DNA from: an uncultured Methanobrevibacter sp.
Lineage (GTDB): Archaea; Methanobacteriota; Methanobacteria; Methanobacteriales; Methanobacteriaceae
Assembly (NCBI RefSeq): GCF_902801725.1
Contig: NZ_CADCJB010000003.1
Span: 1-64,000, forward strand
Direction: 5' to 3'
DNA length: 64,000 nucleotides
The translations under genes and the position numbers were made by a program. The stretch's first letter is position 1. Each line of letters starts with the position of its first letter. This document shows positions 16,986 to 25,718 of the stretch, piece after piece. Under the pieces are notes generated by a model. The model searched no databases. It saw only the letters and a list, made by a program, of their open reading frames with translations, and was not told the DNA's origin.

Positions 16986-18885
16986 TCTTCTCACCCTCCC
17001 AAAGTTCGCGATGGTATTCAACGCTGTGTTCAAAGTTCACTGGGAAAATTATTCTAAATCCAGTTCCAACTTTGCAGTCTAAAATTTCAAGTTCTCCGTT
17101 AATCTGTTTTGTTAGATTGTTGATTATTTCCCAACCAAGATTATGGTTAGTCAATGCGTCAGGGTCCTTAAGTCCAACTCCATTGTCCCTTAATATTAAT
17201 TCGCAGATATACTCATTAATAAAGTCAATTTTCTTGGAAATTGTTTTATTGGTCATGTCAGGGTCTGGAAATGCATGTTTGATTGCATTCATTGTTAACT
17301 CGTCAACTATTAAAAGCAATGGTGTTATCACGTCTATAGACAAATGAATTTTAGGGTCTACTTCGGAAGTGAAATTAATGTTTTTTGCCCTGAATAGCAT
17401 GTGCAATGTTTCATCTTGATCTTTCATGTAATCTTCAAGATTGATGTTGATAAAATCTTCAGTATTGTATGTTTTTTCGTGAAGTAATGCAAGGGAGGAC
17501 AATCGTGCTTGCATATTATCCAATATGCGGTTTGGATTGTCTCCATATTCTCTTCTTTCAAGGTTCAGGAAACTGTTAAGTACCTGTAGGTTGTTTTTAA
17601 CTCTGTGATGAACCTCTTTAATCAATATGTTTTTGGTTGCATTTGATTTTATTAATTCCTGTTGTTTTTTGCGTGAAAGTGTGATGTCAGTTAAAAATCC
17701 TATGCTATGATCCTGATTACCATATTTAAAACGTTCAATGAATAATTCGCATATTTTACAATTGTCCATATCTCCATTTACTTTATATGTAAATACGCAG
17801 TTAATTTCATTAATTTCACCATCAATTAATTTTGTAATTTCGTTTCTAACCTCTTCTTCAATGATGTTATCAATAATGTCTATTTTGTGTATGTACTCGT
17901 TTTTCGGTATCTCAATCATTTTATAGAACCCTTCGCTAAATTCATATCTTTTGCTTAGTGGCTCTACAAGCAATGATAGCTTCGAATTATGATTAAATCC
18001 GTTCAGCATGAAATCAACAGGTCTGGTCATGTGCTTATTTGAATCGACACTGATGTCTTTAAATAATCCATAATGGCTTATTTCTTCTCCGTTTTCATCA
18101 AATTTGGAGTAAAGATATGTGTCTAAATACTTAATACTTCCTCCAGGTGTTTTTATACGAATGATATTCTCGTATGAATCAGTTTCGGGGCTCATGGTTT
18201 TCAGCAATTCTTCAACCAGAGGCTTGTCTTCAGGAATCACCAAATCAAAAATGATGTTGTAAAAGGAGTCATTAACCTCTTTTGAACGGTTAATGATATT
18301 ATAAATTCCCGGAGTCCAGGCGTATTCATTATTGGTTTTGTAATAACTTCCTGTCTGTGAGAAGTATTCAATTAATGTAGCTTTATTTTCATCTTCTTCC
18401 TGCTGCTGTTCCTCTACACTTTTATTTTCAGTTTCTGCTTTTTTCAAATCAGAAATTACATAAATTTTTCCTTCATCCCGTAGAATATTGATATTTGCCA
18501 GTGTTGCAATCTTATCGCTAATATAATAAAATATTCTCATCGGCTTTGTCTCTCCAGTTTCAAAGACTTCTTCAAATATGTCTTTAAAGATATCATAGTA
18601 AAACGGAGAACATTCACTAAATAATCTTCCTTCAACTTCATCTGGTCTGATATTTAATCTTCCCAGCATATTCCAGCCTATCCTTTCGACAAGATAATCA
18701 TCACTGCCTTCGATAGGCGTGAAAACATTGATGTCTGAAGGGACGTGTCTCATAATATTGTTAAAACGAACATTGTCTATTTTTTTAAATTGCTTGACCT
18801 TGTGGAACATTTTGTTTTTATCAATATTATAAACCCGTATCTCCTCTATGTTTTCCAATTTTCTGTATTTTTTTTCAACATGCAT
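16975..18885 (-). CDS. Cytoplasmic PAS-containing HisKA_2 histidine kinase (kinase 2)
   Basis: A 636-residue paralogue of the adjacent kinase with the same order of parts: an N-terminal sensory module opening MHVEKKYRKLENIEEI, a PAS domain around YFSQTGSYYKTNNEY, a second PAS-like unit, the phospho-acceptor box VHHRVKNNLQ and an ATPase domain with ELTMNAIKHAF and LRDNGVGLKDPD. It lacks membrane segments. It differs by a charged glutamine/glutamate insert near residue 155. AAGGTAAT precedes the start. It is the first gene of the minus-strand signalling operon, and the 245 bases upstream hold its promoter and that of purA. Confidence 0.92.
   Translation of the reverse strand: MHVEKKYRKLENIEEIRVYNIDKNKMFHKVKQFKKIDNVRFNNIMRHVPSDINVFTPIEGSDDYLVERIGWNMLGRLNIRPDEVEGRLFSECSPFYYDIFKDIFEEVFETGETKPMRIFYYISDKIATLANINILRDEGKIYVISDLKKAETENKSVEEQQQEEDENKATLIEYFSQTGSYYKTNNEYAWTPGIYNIINRSKEVNDSFYNIIFDLVIPEDKPLVEELLKTMSPETDSYENIIRIKTPGGSIKYLDTYLYSKFDENGEEISHYGLFKDISVDSNKHMTRPVDFMLNGFNHNSKLSLLVEPLSKRYEFSEGFYKMIEIPKNEYIHKIDIIDNIIEEEVRNEITKLIDGEINEINCVFTYKVNGDMDNCKICELFIERFKYGNQDHSIGFLTDITLSRKKQQELIKSNATKNILIKEVHHRVKNNLQVLNSFLNLERREYGDNPNRILDNMQARLSSLALLHEKTYNTEDFININLEDYMKDQDETLHMLFRAKNINFTSEVDPKIHLSIDVITPLLLIVDELTMNAIKHAFPDPDMTNKTISKKIDFINEYICELILRDNGVGLKDPDALTNHNLGWEIINNLTKQINGELEILDCKVGTGFRIIFPVNFEHSVEYHRELWEGEKNEN
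17556..17601. repeat. Copy 2 of a 46-base identical run shared by the two kinase genes
   Basis: Direct repeat of 15662-15707, in the same orientation and at the equivalent codons of the second kinase gene. It is compatible with tandem duplication followed by purifying selection or gene conversion. Confidence 0.8.
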
Positions 18886-19130
18886 GCGAATTACCTTGAG
18901 TTTATAATTTATATGATAATATCTTTATGGGATATATTATTTATATTATATGAAAAATCTTCAGATTGAAGTTGCAAAAACTTTTTTAAACAGTAATGAT
19001 ATAATATTATTGTTACGGAAATTTTTAATTTTCATATTTTTATATTAATAGTGCATTAATATCACAAGCTATTTTATGTTTGTCAATTTATTGTACAAAA
19101 TTCAATAATAAATATTTAAGGAGTTATTAA

Positions 19131-20150
19131 ATGACTTGTAGTATTTTAGTTGGTGGAGCATGGGGGGATGAAGGTAAAGGAAAATGCATTACCTACCTTT
19201 GCGATGCTGATAAACCGGACATTATTGCTCGTGCAGGAGTTGGACCAAATGCAGGGCACTCCGTTGAATTCAATGGTGAGAAATATGGTTTAAGGTTAAC
19301 CCCATCAGGATTTGTACATACTGATGCTAAACTCATGATTGGTGCTGGAGTTTTAGTGAATCCGGATGTTTTATTTAAAGAATTTGAGGATTTAAAGAAA
19401 TATAATGTAAAAGAAAGAATGTGTGTTGACCCTAGATGTGCAATAATTAATGAAGAGCACATGTCAAGAGATAAAAACTCTGAATATTTGGCTAAAAAGA
19501 TAGGCAGTACCGGTTCAGGTTGTGGACCGGCTAATTCAGACAGAGTATTGAGAACTATTGATTTAGCACGTGATGTTCCTGAACTTGAAGAATACATTAC
19601 TGATGTATCTCTTGAAGTTAATGAAGCTATTGATGAAGGTAAGGACGTATTCATTGAAGGATCACAAGGTTTCGCCCTTTCACTTTACTATGGATCATAT
19701 CCTTTTGTAACAAGTAAAGACACTACCGCATCCACATTTGCTGCTGATGTCGGTGTCGGACCAACTAAAGTTGATGAAGTGATTAATGTATTCAAATCAT
19801 ACATTTCTCGTGTTGGTGAAGGTCCATTCCCAACTGAAATGACCAAGGAAGAAGCGGAAAGTAGGGGATTGGAAGAATATGGTGTTGTAACAGGAAGACG
19901 CAGAAGAATTGGTCACTTTGATATGGAACTTGCAAAGGAATCATGCAGAATCAACGGCGCAACCCAAATTGCTTTAACCTGTGTTGACCGATTGTTCGAT
20001 TGTGCACGTGTTCAGGACTACAGTGAATTGTCTGCTGAAACAAAAGCTTTCATTGAGGATATTCAAACCGAAACCGGTGTGCCGGTAACCATTATCTCCA
20101 CTGGTCCTGATTTAAAAGACACAATTGACTTGAGAAAAGAATTATTGTAA
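19131..20150 (+). CDS. purA: Adenylosuccinate synthetase, short archaeal form
   Basis: A 339-residue GTP-dependent enzyme that joins aspartate to IMP in AMP synthesis. The P-loop [11 protein letters not shown] and GPNAGHSV are at the N-terminus, [12 protein letters not shown] lies in the middle and [12 protein letters not shown] towards the end. It is about 90 residues shorter than bacterial PurA, as is usual in this archaeal group. AAGGAGTTATTAA precedes the ATG. Single gene with its own promoter; a T-rich stretch follows the stop. Confidence 0.97.
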   Translation: MTCSILVGGAWGDEGKGKCITYLCDADKPDIIARAGVGPNAGHSVEFNGEKYGLRLTPSGFVHTDAKLMIGAGVLVNPDVLFKEFEDLKKYNVKERMCVDPRCAIINEEHMSRDKNSEYLAKKIGSTGSGCGPANSDRVLRTIDLARDVPELEEYITDVSLEVNEAIDEGKDVFIEGSQGFALSLYYGSYPFVTSKDTTASTFAADVGVGPTKVDEVINVFKSYISRVGEGPFPTEMTKEEAESRGLEEYGVVTGRRRRIGHFDMELAKESCRINGATQIALTCVDRLFDCARVQDYSELSAETKAFIEDIQTETGVPVTIISTGPDLKDTIDLRKELL

Positions 20151-20172
20151 TTCTTTTTTTTCCTTTTTTTTA
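20151..20172 (+). terminator. T-rich terminator of purA
   Basis: TTCTTTTTTTTCCTTTTTTTT follows directly after the purA stop codon. There is no hairpin; oligo-T is the expected archaeal termination signal. Confidence 0.55.
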
Positions 20173-20207
20173 TAAACTGCTAGTTTTGATTAGATTAATG
20201 ATTTTTC

Positions 20208-20762
20208 ATGTTCACTTATCCGAAAATATTGAGGAAGAAAGATTTAAAGAAAATTGACAAATATTCATGTGATAATCGCATTAAGGATGCTTATCTTAAA
20301 TATCTCACTTATTACTCTTTTAATGAGTTTGTTAAATTTTGTGAAGATAATGCTGGCAGTGATTTAGAAAAACTGATTTTTAAATTTGCTGATTTGCAAT
20401 TGGAGAAATATGAGCCCAATTCCATAATTTGGATTTCTCATGTATTAATCAATTTCATGATTTACTTTGATGTTAATCTGGATTATGGGGAGTATTATGA
20501 TGCCTATGCTTCAGCTCTTCAGTTGGCGGTTCTTGCAATTGCCGTGAAAATGAGTGTGGAGAAAATCCCTTTCAATGAAGTTCCTTTCCCTGAACTGTCT
20601 GAAAATTGTTTTCAAAAACTATTCGATAAATGTCCTGATTTCAAATTTGATTTAAATAAGGATTGTGATTTGGCATACAAATCTTTTAATGAGAATTTTG
20701 ATTTTTCCAGTGAAGAATTTTACCAAAAAACAAGAAATCACTTTGAGGACAAAGGCTATTAA
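20208..20762 (+). CDS. Hypothetical helical protein after purA
   Basis: A 184-residue, mostly alpha-helical soluble protein rich in Asp, Phe and Tyr, with repeated helices such as KYLTYYSFNEFVKF and YASALQLAVLAIAVKM. No ribosome binding site stands before the ATG, and a TTTATAAA element lies about 30 bases upstream, so its message may be almost leaderless. No family recognised and no functional hint from the neighbours. Confidence 0.65.
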   Translation: MFTYPKILRKKDLKKIDKYSCDNRIKDAYLKYLTYYSFNEFVKFCEDNAGSDLEKLIFKFADLQLEKYEPNSIIWISHVLINFMIYFDVNLDYGEYYDAYASALQLAVLAIAVKMSVEKIPFNEVPFPELSENCFQKLFDKCPDFKFDLNKDCDLAYKSFNENFDFSSEEFYQKTRNHFEDKGY

Positions 20763-20851
20763 TTTTATGGGCTGAGGGATTATATTTTTGAATTTGCCTT
20801 CTGTATGATTTTTCCTGATATTTTTAAAAATATTTATATAACATAAGTTAT

Positions 20852-20885
20852 ATAACAATAGTTATCATAATATAACTATTGTGAT
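20852..20885. promoter_or_regulatory. Tandem palindromic operator before the amidotransferase operon
   Basis: Two copies of an ATAAC-N4-GTTAT-type palindrome, ATAACAATAGTTAT at 20852-20865 and ATAACTATTGTGAT at 20872-20885, are spaced 20 bases centre to centre. Together they also form an 11-bp inverted repeat around CATAAT. A TATA box (TTTATATA, 20833-20840) lies just upstream, so a bound protein would cover the transcription start. This suggests repression. The same 14-mer recurs at 27586, with a variant at 28335. Confidence 0.6.
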
Positions 20886-20908
20886 AATCAATAATGGGAG
20901 GATAATAT

Positions 20909-21706
20909 ATGTGTGAAATTTTTTGTTTTAATTCAAATACGCCAAAACAAGTTAATGAATGTTTAGAATGTTTTTATAATCACTCTGAGGAACATCCGCA
21001 CGGATGGGGATTGGCTAATATGCACTCTAATGAATTTGTTATAGATAAAGAGCCTATAAAAGCAACATGTAGCCAACACCTTAAAAATATATTGTCCCAT
21101 CCTGTTGTTGGGAAAAATGTATTCGCTCATATTAGATTGGCTACCATGGGTGAAATTATATCTCCCAATTGTCATCCGTTTACGGAAGCTGATGATAATA
21201 ACAGATCCTGGATGTTAATCCATAACGGTACTATCTTTGATTATCCACCACTTAATCAATATGCTGAGAAGGGGGATGGAAGTACTGATTCCGAGCGAAT
21301 ACTTTTATATATAATTGATGAAGTCAATCAATTTGAAAAGGAAAATGGGAGATTATCAACTATCAAGGAACGTTTCAATTTATTATACGAAATTGTATCT
21401 GATTTATCTAAAAATAATAAACTTAATCTGATGATTTATGACGGTGATTTAACTTACATTCACTCCAACATGAGGGACTCCCTGTATTATCTTAAAAGTG
21501 ATGAAAGCTTTTTAGTCGCTTCCAATCCTCTGACGGATGATGAAAATTGGATGCCTGTTGAATTGAATAAGCTATTTGGTTTGATTGATGGAAATATCAT
21601 TTTCGAAAGTGAAGAACATGACAATGAATTCATATTAACTCCAGAACATGAAAAAATTATAGAAGAATTCTTAAAATCAATAAATCGGGATGATATTAAT
21701 GATTAA
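20909..21706 (+). CDS. Class II glutamine amidotransferase
   Basis: A 265-residue Ntn-type amidotransferase. After Met removal the catalytic Cys is residue 2 (MCEIFCF). HPHGWGLANM, AHIRLATMGE, NCHPF and the HNGTIFDY loop are the conserved glutamine-site elements. It belongs to the YafJ/EgtC-like single-domain group rather than to a biosynthetic synthase, so it may hydrolyse or transfer the gamma-glutamyl amide of a small molecule. It is followed, with an 8-base overlap, by a GCS2-type ligase and then a GshA-type ligase, which supports a role in gamma-glutamyl thiol metabolism. GGGAGGATAAT precedes the ATG. Confidence 0.88.
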   Translation: MCEIFCFNSNTPKQVNECLECFYNHSEEHPHGWGLANMHSNEFVIDKEPIKATCSQHLKNILSHPVVGKNVFAHIRLATMGEIISPNCHPFTEADDNNRSWMLIHNGTIFDYPPLNQYAEKGDGSTDSERILLYIIDEVNQFEKENGRLSTIKERFNLLYEIVSDLSKNNKLNLMIYDGDLTYIHSNMRDSLYYLKSDESFLVASNPLTDDENWMPVELNKLFGLIDGNIIFESEEHDNEFILTPEHEKIIEEFLKSINRDDIND

Positions 21707-23099
21707 TGATGAAGTAATAAAAAATAGGTTGTTTGAGGAGTTTATAAAGCCGACAAGTCAAAAGAAGAACTATGTTGGTATAGAAATTGAAATTCCGATT
21801 ATCAATCTCGACAAAAAGGCTGTTGATTTTAATGTAGTTCACAAAATCACTGACAGATTTCATAAGCATTTCAATGATTTTGAAAGAGACGGAATAGATT
21901 ATGAAGGGAATGTGTTTTCACTGAAAAATCCTAAAACTGACGATATTGTTTGTTATGATTGCTCATATAATAATATAGAATTTGCTATGGGTCGTGAAAC
22001 TGAGTTGTTTACTATCAATAAACGTTTTTGCGAGTATTATGAATTTACAAAAGAGTCTTTTGAGGAATTTAATCATACTTTAACTGGAATGGGAATCAAT
22101 CCACACAGAAAGTACAATAATCATATTCCAATTCCTTCAGAGAGATATCTGATGCTTTATCATCATCTAAAATCTTTCAAAAACTATGATGACATTCAAT
22201 TTCCATTTCATGACTACCCTGAATACGGAATGTTTTCGTCAGCTTCCCAGGTTCAATTAGACGTTTATAGGGATAATCTGGTAAAAACCATAAATGTATT
22301 TTCCAAAATCGAACCGATTAAAGCATTATTATTTTCTAATTCTGTCCTGTTCGAAGAAAATAAACATTTGACATGCTTTAGGGACATTTTATGGGAGTAC
22401 TCAACTCATGGTGTAAATCCTCATAACATTGGGATGTATGATGTGGATTTCAAGAATATCAAAGACCTTCAGGCATATCTTGAATCCCTAAATATGTACT
22501 GCGTAATGCGCGACGGAGCATATATCAGTTTTCCGTCAATCAATATTCTAGATTATTTCGGTCAGGAAAATATTCGCGGAGATGTCTATTGCAATGGAGA
22601 ATACAAAAATGTTGACATAAATCCTTCAATTGATGATATTGAATATTTAAGACCGTTCAAATTCATCAATTTGACATTCCGGGGGACCGTTGAATTTAGA
22701 AGTGTATGCACCCAACCTATCAGGGATTCAATGTCAGTTGCGGCATTTCATTTGGGCCTTAAGGATAAGCTTGATGAACTGAGCAATCTGATTTCAGATG
22801 ATGAGGTTATTTATCATAAGGGATATACTGCAAGCGAACTTAGAAAACTATTCATTCAGGATGAACTTCCTGCATTTGTTGATAAAAAGGATTTATGTAG
22901 ATTATGCAAAGATGTTGTGGATTTGGCATCAAGCGGACTTGAAGAAAGAGGAATCGGTGAGGAAATATTTTTAAAACCGTTGTATGCCCGTATTAAAAAA
23001 CATACAAATCCAGGAAAGGACCTGATTGATGCATTAAATCAAAATATAAACCTGGAAAAACTTATTGAAGACTATGGCAAACCTTGCAAGGTCTATTGA
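21699..23099 (+). CDS. Glutamate-cysteine ligase family protein (GCS2 type)
   Basis: A 466-residue ATP-grasp-related ligase of the GCS2 (plant/actinobacterial EgtA-like) superfamily. The metal and ATP site residues lie in YVGIEIEIPI near the N-terminus, GRETELFTI follows, then the substrate segment FSSASQVQLDVY around residue 185-195 and RGTVEFRSVCTQPI near 330. The likely reaction is ATP-dependent joining of glutamate through its side chain to an amine such as cysteine. The ATG at 21699 is chosen because CGGGATGAT precedes it; an ATG nine bases upstream is the alternative. Overlaps the amidotransferase by 8 bases. Confidence 0.82.
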   Translation: MINDEVIKNRLFEEFIKPTSQKKNYVGIEIEIPIINLDKKAVDFNVVHKITDRFHKHFNDFERDGIDYEGNVFSLKNPKTDDIVCYDCSYNNIEFAMGRETELFTINKRFCEYYEFTKESFEEFNHTLTGMGINPHRKYNNHIPIPSERYLMLYHHLKSFKNYDDIQFPFHDYPEYGMFSSASQVQLDVYRDNLVKTINVFSKIEPIKALLFSNSVLFEENKHLTCFRDILWEYSTHGVNPHNIGMYDVDFKNIKDLQAYLESLNMYCVMRDGAYISFPSINILDYFGQENIRGDVYCNGEYKNVDINPSIDDIEYLRPFKFINLTFRGTVEFRSVCTQPIRDSMSVAAFHLGLKDKLDELSNLISDDEVIYHKGYTASELRKLFIQDELPAFVDKKDLCRLCKDVVDLASSGLEERGIGEEIFLKPLYARIKKHTNPGKDLIDALNQNINLEKLIEDYGKPCKVY

Positions 23100-23108
23100 G
23101 GTGATTAA

Positions 23109-24497
23109 ATGAATTTATCATATTTATCTAAATTATCTCCTGATGACATATTGTCAGGATTATTTGGGATAGAATGGGAGTCGTTAAGAGCTAAAGGCGA
23201 TGGCAAATTATCTTTAACCCCTCATCCTGAAGTATTTGGAGATAAACTAACTAATCCATTGGTAACCACCGACTTTTCTGAAAGTCAAATAGAAATAATA
23301 ACTCCAACATTCGACACAATCGACGATGCCTTTGGCGCGTTTTCACTGATATCCGATTTGGTAAACGTGTCTCTTCCTGATGATGAATATCTTTGGTTTC
23401 AATCAATTCCATGTATTTTGCCTTATTGGGATCAAATTCCAATAGCTCAATACTCAGAAGAAGGCAAATCATCACAAAAATATCGTGAAGACTTGGCTAA
23501 GAAATATGGGGTTAAAAAACAGATGATTTCTGGAGTCCACTTTAACTTTTCATTTTCAGACAGTCTGTTGAAAAAGTTATATGAATTTGAAAATGCAGAT
23601 TTGAGCTTTAGGGAGTTTAAGGACAATGTTTATTTGAAAATTGCGAGAAACTATCTTAGATATTGCTGGCTAATTATTTATTTGACAGGTTGTTCGATAG
23701 GTTCTCATAAAACATTTTCCAATGATTGCATTCATTTGATGGATGCTAAGGATAACTATGGTAGTTATTATTCGACCAGAGGCCCTTCATTTAGAAACGC
23801 TTCTTGCGGATATAAAAATTTAAAAGAGTTATATCCATCTTATGCCTCTGTTGATGGCTTTGTAGAGGATATCAACAATTTTATAGAAAGTGGAGATTTG
23901 TCTGAAGCCAAGGAGCTGTACACTCAAATCAGGCTCAAACCAAAAAATCCTAAAGATGTATTGAATTCTTTAAAAAAAGATGGAATTGATTATATTGAAA
24001 TAAGAACTTTGGATATTAATCCATTTTATAAATGTGGTCTTGTAAAACGTGATATGAAGTTTTTACATTTATTTTTAATATATCTCCTCATTAAAGGAGA
24101 ATCTGACTATGTTGGCTGGCAGAGAGAAGCCAAAATAAATGAAGAAAACACTGCCGAATGTGCTTATGTTGAATCAATGAGATTAATTAGGGACGGTCAG
24201 AAAGTAACTATTGAAAGTTGGGCAAATGAAATTATAAACGAGATGTATATAATGTGTGATGTATTGGGAATTGATGACGACCACACTTTAAATTTAATGC
24301 TTAATCGTATTTTAAATCCTGATTTGACCTATGGAAAAAGGCTTTTAAAATTAATTAGGGAAAATGGTTATATCAATACTCATATTGCTCTGTCTAAAAA
24401 TAATAAGCAGACCAGTATCAGCAGTCTGAAAAACATTGATTTGGCTGAGTGTGACAACGTTAAGAAATACGCAAGCATTGCATTGATTGGAAAATGA
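23109..24497 (+). CDS. gshA: Gamma-glutamylcysteine ligase, GshA type
   Basis: A 462-residue protein that follows the bacterial type-1 glutamate-cysteine ligase along its length. It has GIEWESLR (metal site), LTPHPEVFGDKL, TTDFSESQIEIITP, IPIAQYSEEGKSSQKYR, ISGVHFNFSF, STRGPSFRNASCGY and DYIEIRTLDINPF. These match the glutamate, ATP and cysteine binding elements of E. coli GshA, though the protein is about 55 residues shorter. It should make gamma-glutamylcysteine, the first step of glutathione-like thiols. It lies 9 bases after the GCS2-type gene, behind TTGAGGTGATTAA. A GshA of bacterial type is unexpected in a methanogen and suggests acquisition from bacteria. Confidence 0.88.
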   Translation: MNLSYLSKLSPDDILSGLFGIEWESLRAKGDGKLSLTPHPEVFGDKLTNPLVTTDFSESQIEIITPTFDTIDDAFGAFSLISDLVNVSLPDDEYLWFQSIPCILPYWDQIPIAQYSEEGKSSQKYREDLAKKYGVKKQMISGVHFNFSFSDSLLKKLYEFENADLSFREFKDNVYLKIARNYLRYCWLIIYLTGCSIGSHKTFSNDCIHLMDAKDNYGSYYSTRGPSFRNASCGYKNLKELYPSYASVDGFVEDINNFIESGDLSEAKELYTQIRLKPKNPKDVLNSLKKDGIDYIEIRTLDINPFYKCGLVKRDMKFLHLFLIYLLIKGESDYVGWQREAKINEENTAECAYVESMRLIRDGQKVTIESWANEIINEMYIMCDVLGIDDDHTLNLMLNRILNPDLTYGKRLLKLIRENGYINTHIALSKNNKQTSISSLKNIDLAECDNVKKYASIALIGK

Positions 24498-24532
24498 ACT
24501 GCTTTTTCTAATTTGAATTGGAGGATGATAAA

Positions 24533-25363
24533 TTGGAATTTTTAAGACAAACTGATGTTATTCAATGGAAGGATGGTGAGTATAGAACAATTAAGGAAAA
24601 CAGTGTGGATGATGAATATACATATCTGTTCATTGATTACTTGCCTCCCCGTAAATTTTCAACATATCCAAAGGATTTGGAGGATTTTGCAGTAGGATAC
24701 TGTCTTGGAGAGGGATTGATAAAAAATTACTCTGATATTGAATCTATCAAGCTGGACGGAACAAATGTTCTGGTTTCCACAAACTTAAATCATGATCCTG
24801 AAGAGGACTTGGAACAGGAAGGCATAGTTCAGGAGAGAAAGGGAAACTGTGAACATGCTTGTGTATGCAGATTATTGGAGTATCAGGGAGTAAATTCTGA
24901 TAATGCAGGAGGAATAAGATCAGAATTAAAAACAATAGAATCCAATAATTCAGATTTAAAAATCAATGCGACTCAAATTATTAAAGATATCAAACATTTG
25001 ACAGATGAGGCGAAAATTTGGCAGAAAACGGCTGGGGTTCATGTTGCTCAGCTAAAATTTGAAGACCAAATAATCATTCGTGAAGATGTCAGCCGTCATG
25101 TTGCAGTTGATAAGGTGATAGGGGCTGCTTCAAGGGAGGGCTATGATTTTTCTAAATGTTACATTTCATATAGTGGAAGAATGCCTGCTGATATGTTAAT
25201 TAAAGTGATACGGGTTGGAATCCCAATCATTATTTCAAATGCTGCCCCTGCTTCATCAGGTATTGACGTTGCGCGTGCAGGCAATATCACAATGATTGGT
25301 TTTGTAAGGGATAGTAGATTTACAATTTACACTGCTCCAGAGCGTGTAGATTTACAAAAGTAA
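24533..25363 (+). CDS. fdhD: FdhD-type formate dehydrogenase sulfurtransferase
   Basis: A 276-residue FdhD-family protein. FdhD moves sulfur from a cysteine desulfurase to the Mo/W-pterin of formate dehydrogenase. Recognisable parts are LPPRKFSTYP, DFAVGYCLGEG, AGVHVAQL, RHVAVDKVIGAA, SYSGRMPADM and the C-terminal APASSGIDVA...GFVRDSRFTIY. The sulfur-carrying loop is unusual: NCEHACVC (CX3CXC) in place of the common CX2C. The TTG at 24533 behind GGAGGATGATAAA is chosen over an in-frame TTG at 24518. It lies 35 bases after gshA, so it may share its transcript. Methanobrevibacter grows on formate, which fits. Confidence 0.9.
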   Translation: MEFLRQTDVIQWKDGEYRTIKENSVDDEYTYLFIDYLPPRKFSTYPKDLEDFAVGYCLGEGLIKNYSDIESIKLDGTNVLVSTNLNHDPEEDLEQEGIVQERKGNCEHACVCRLLEYQGVNSDNAGGIRSELKTIESNNSDLKINATQIIKDIKHLTDEAKIWQKTAGVHVAQLKFEDQIIIREDVSRHVAVDKVIGAASREGYDFSKCYISYSGRMPADMLIKVIRVGIPIIISNAAPASSGIDVARAGNITMIGFVRDSRFTIYTAPERVDLQK

Positions 25364-25379
25364 TCCTTTTCTTTTTTTC
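25356..25379 (+). terminator. Probable terminator of the gshA-fdhD unit
   Basis: A weak 5-bp hairpin (AAAAG-TAATC-CTTTT) overlapping the fdhD stop runs into CTTTTTTTC. Confidence 0.45.
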
Positions 25380-25492
25380 ACATTTCTGCTTTTTTCATAT
25401 GGTCGCACTTCAATAATTAAAAAATATAAGTTAAACTAATTTGTTATTAGTAATATTTGGATTGTAATCGCTTGCCACATCAAAATATAAAT

Positions 25493-25696
25493 ATGTTTTT
25501 CAAAGTTGCAGCAATACTTTTCGGACAATTTCATCAGATATTTGGAATATTCGGTTTGGAACAGGGTAGAAAAGAAGGTGAAAATAAAAATCTCCGGGAG
25601 AATATTATTTCTTTGTTGGAATTTGGAATGAGTGATGAGGAAATTTCAAAAGCTTTAAAAATTGATATTAAATTTGTTAAAAGTATAGTGAATTAA
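25493..25696 (+). CDS. Small protein or remnant with an Rpn/PD-(D/E)XK-transposase-like C-terminus
   Basis: 67 residues from the ATG at 25493; a TTG further upstream in frame has no support. The second half (GRKEGENKNLRENIISLLEFGMSDE, then EEISKALKIDIKFV) resembles the C-terminal helix-turn-helix tail of Rpn/PD-(D/E)XK family transposase-like proteins, which typically end this way after a nuclease domain that is absent here. There is no clear ribosome binding site. It may be the leftover end of such a gene or a small DNA-binding protein. Confidence 0.35.
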   Translation: MFFKVAAILFGQFHQIFGIFGLEQGRKEGENKNLRENIISLLEFGMSDEEISKALKIDIKFVKSIVN

Positions 25697-25718
25697 ATAG
25701 ATGCTTTTCGCATCTATT
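25696..25718. terminator. Shared hairpin terminator between convergent genes
   Basis: AATAGATGC-TTTTC-GCATCTATT forms a perfect 9-bp stem with a 5-base loop. It touches the stop codons of the small gene on plus and the ThiF-like gene on minus, so it can end both transcripts. Confidence 0.65.

Noticed and set aside
23109-25363. Ergothioneine biosynthesis cluster
   Set aside because: EgtC-like and EgtA-like genes are present but no EgtB or EgtD homologue; the nearby methyltransferase at 27655 has the UbiE-like pattern, not the EgtD one.
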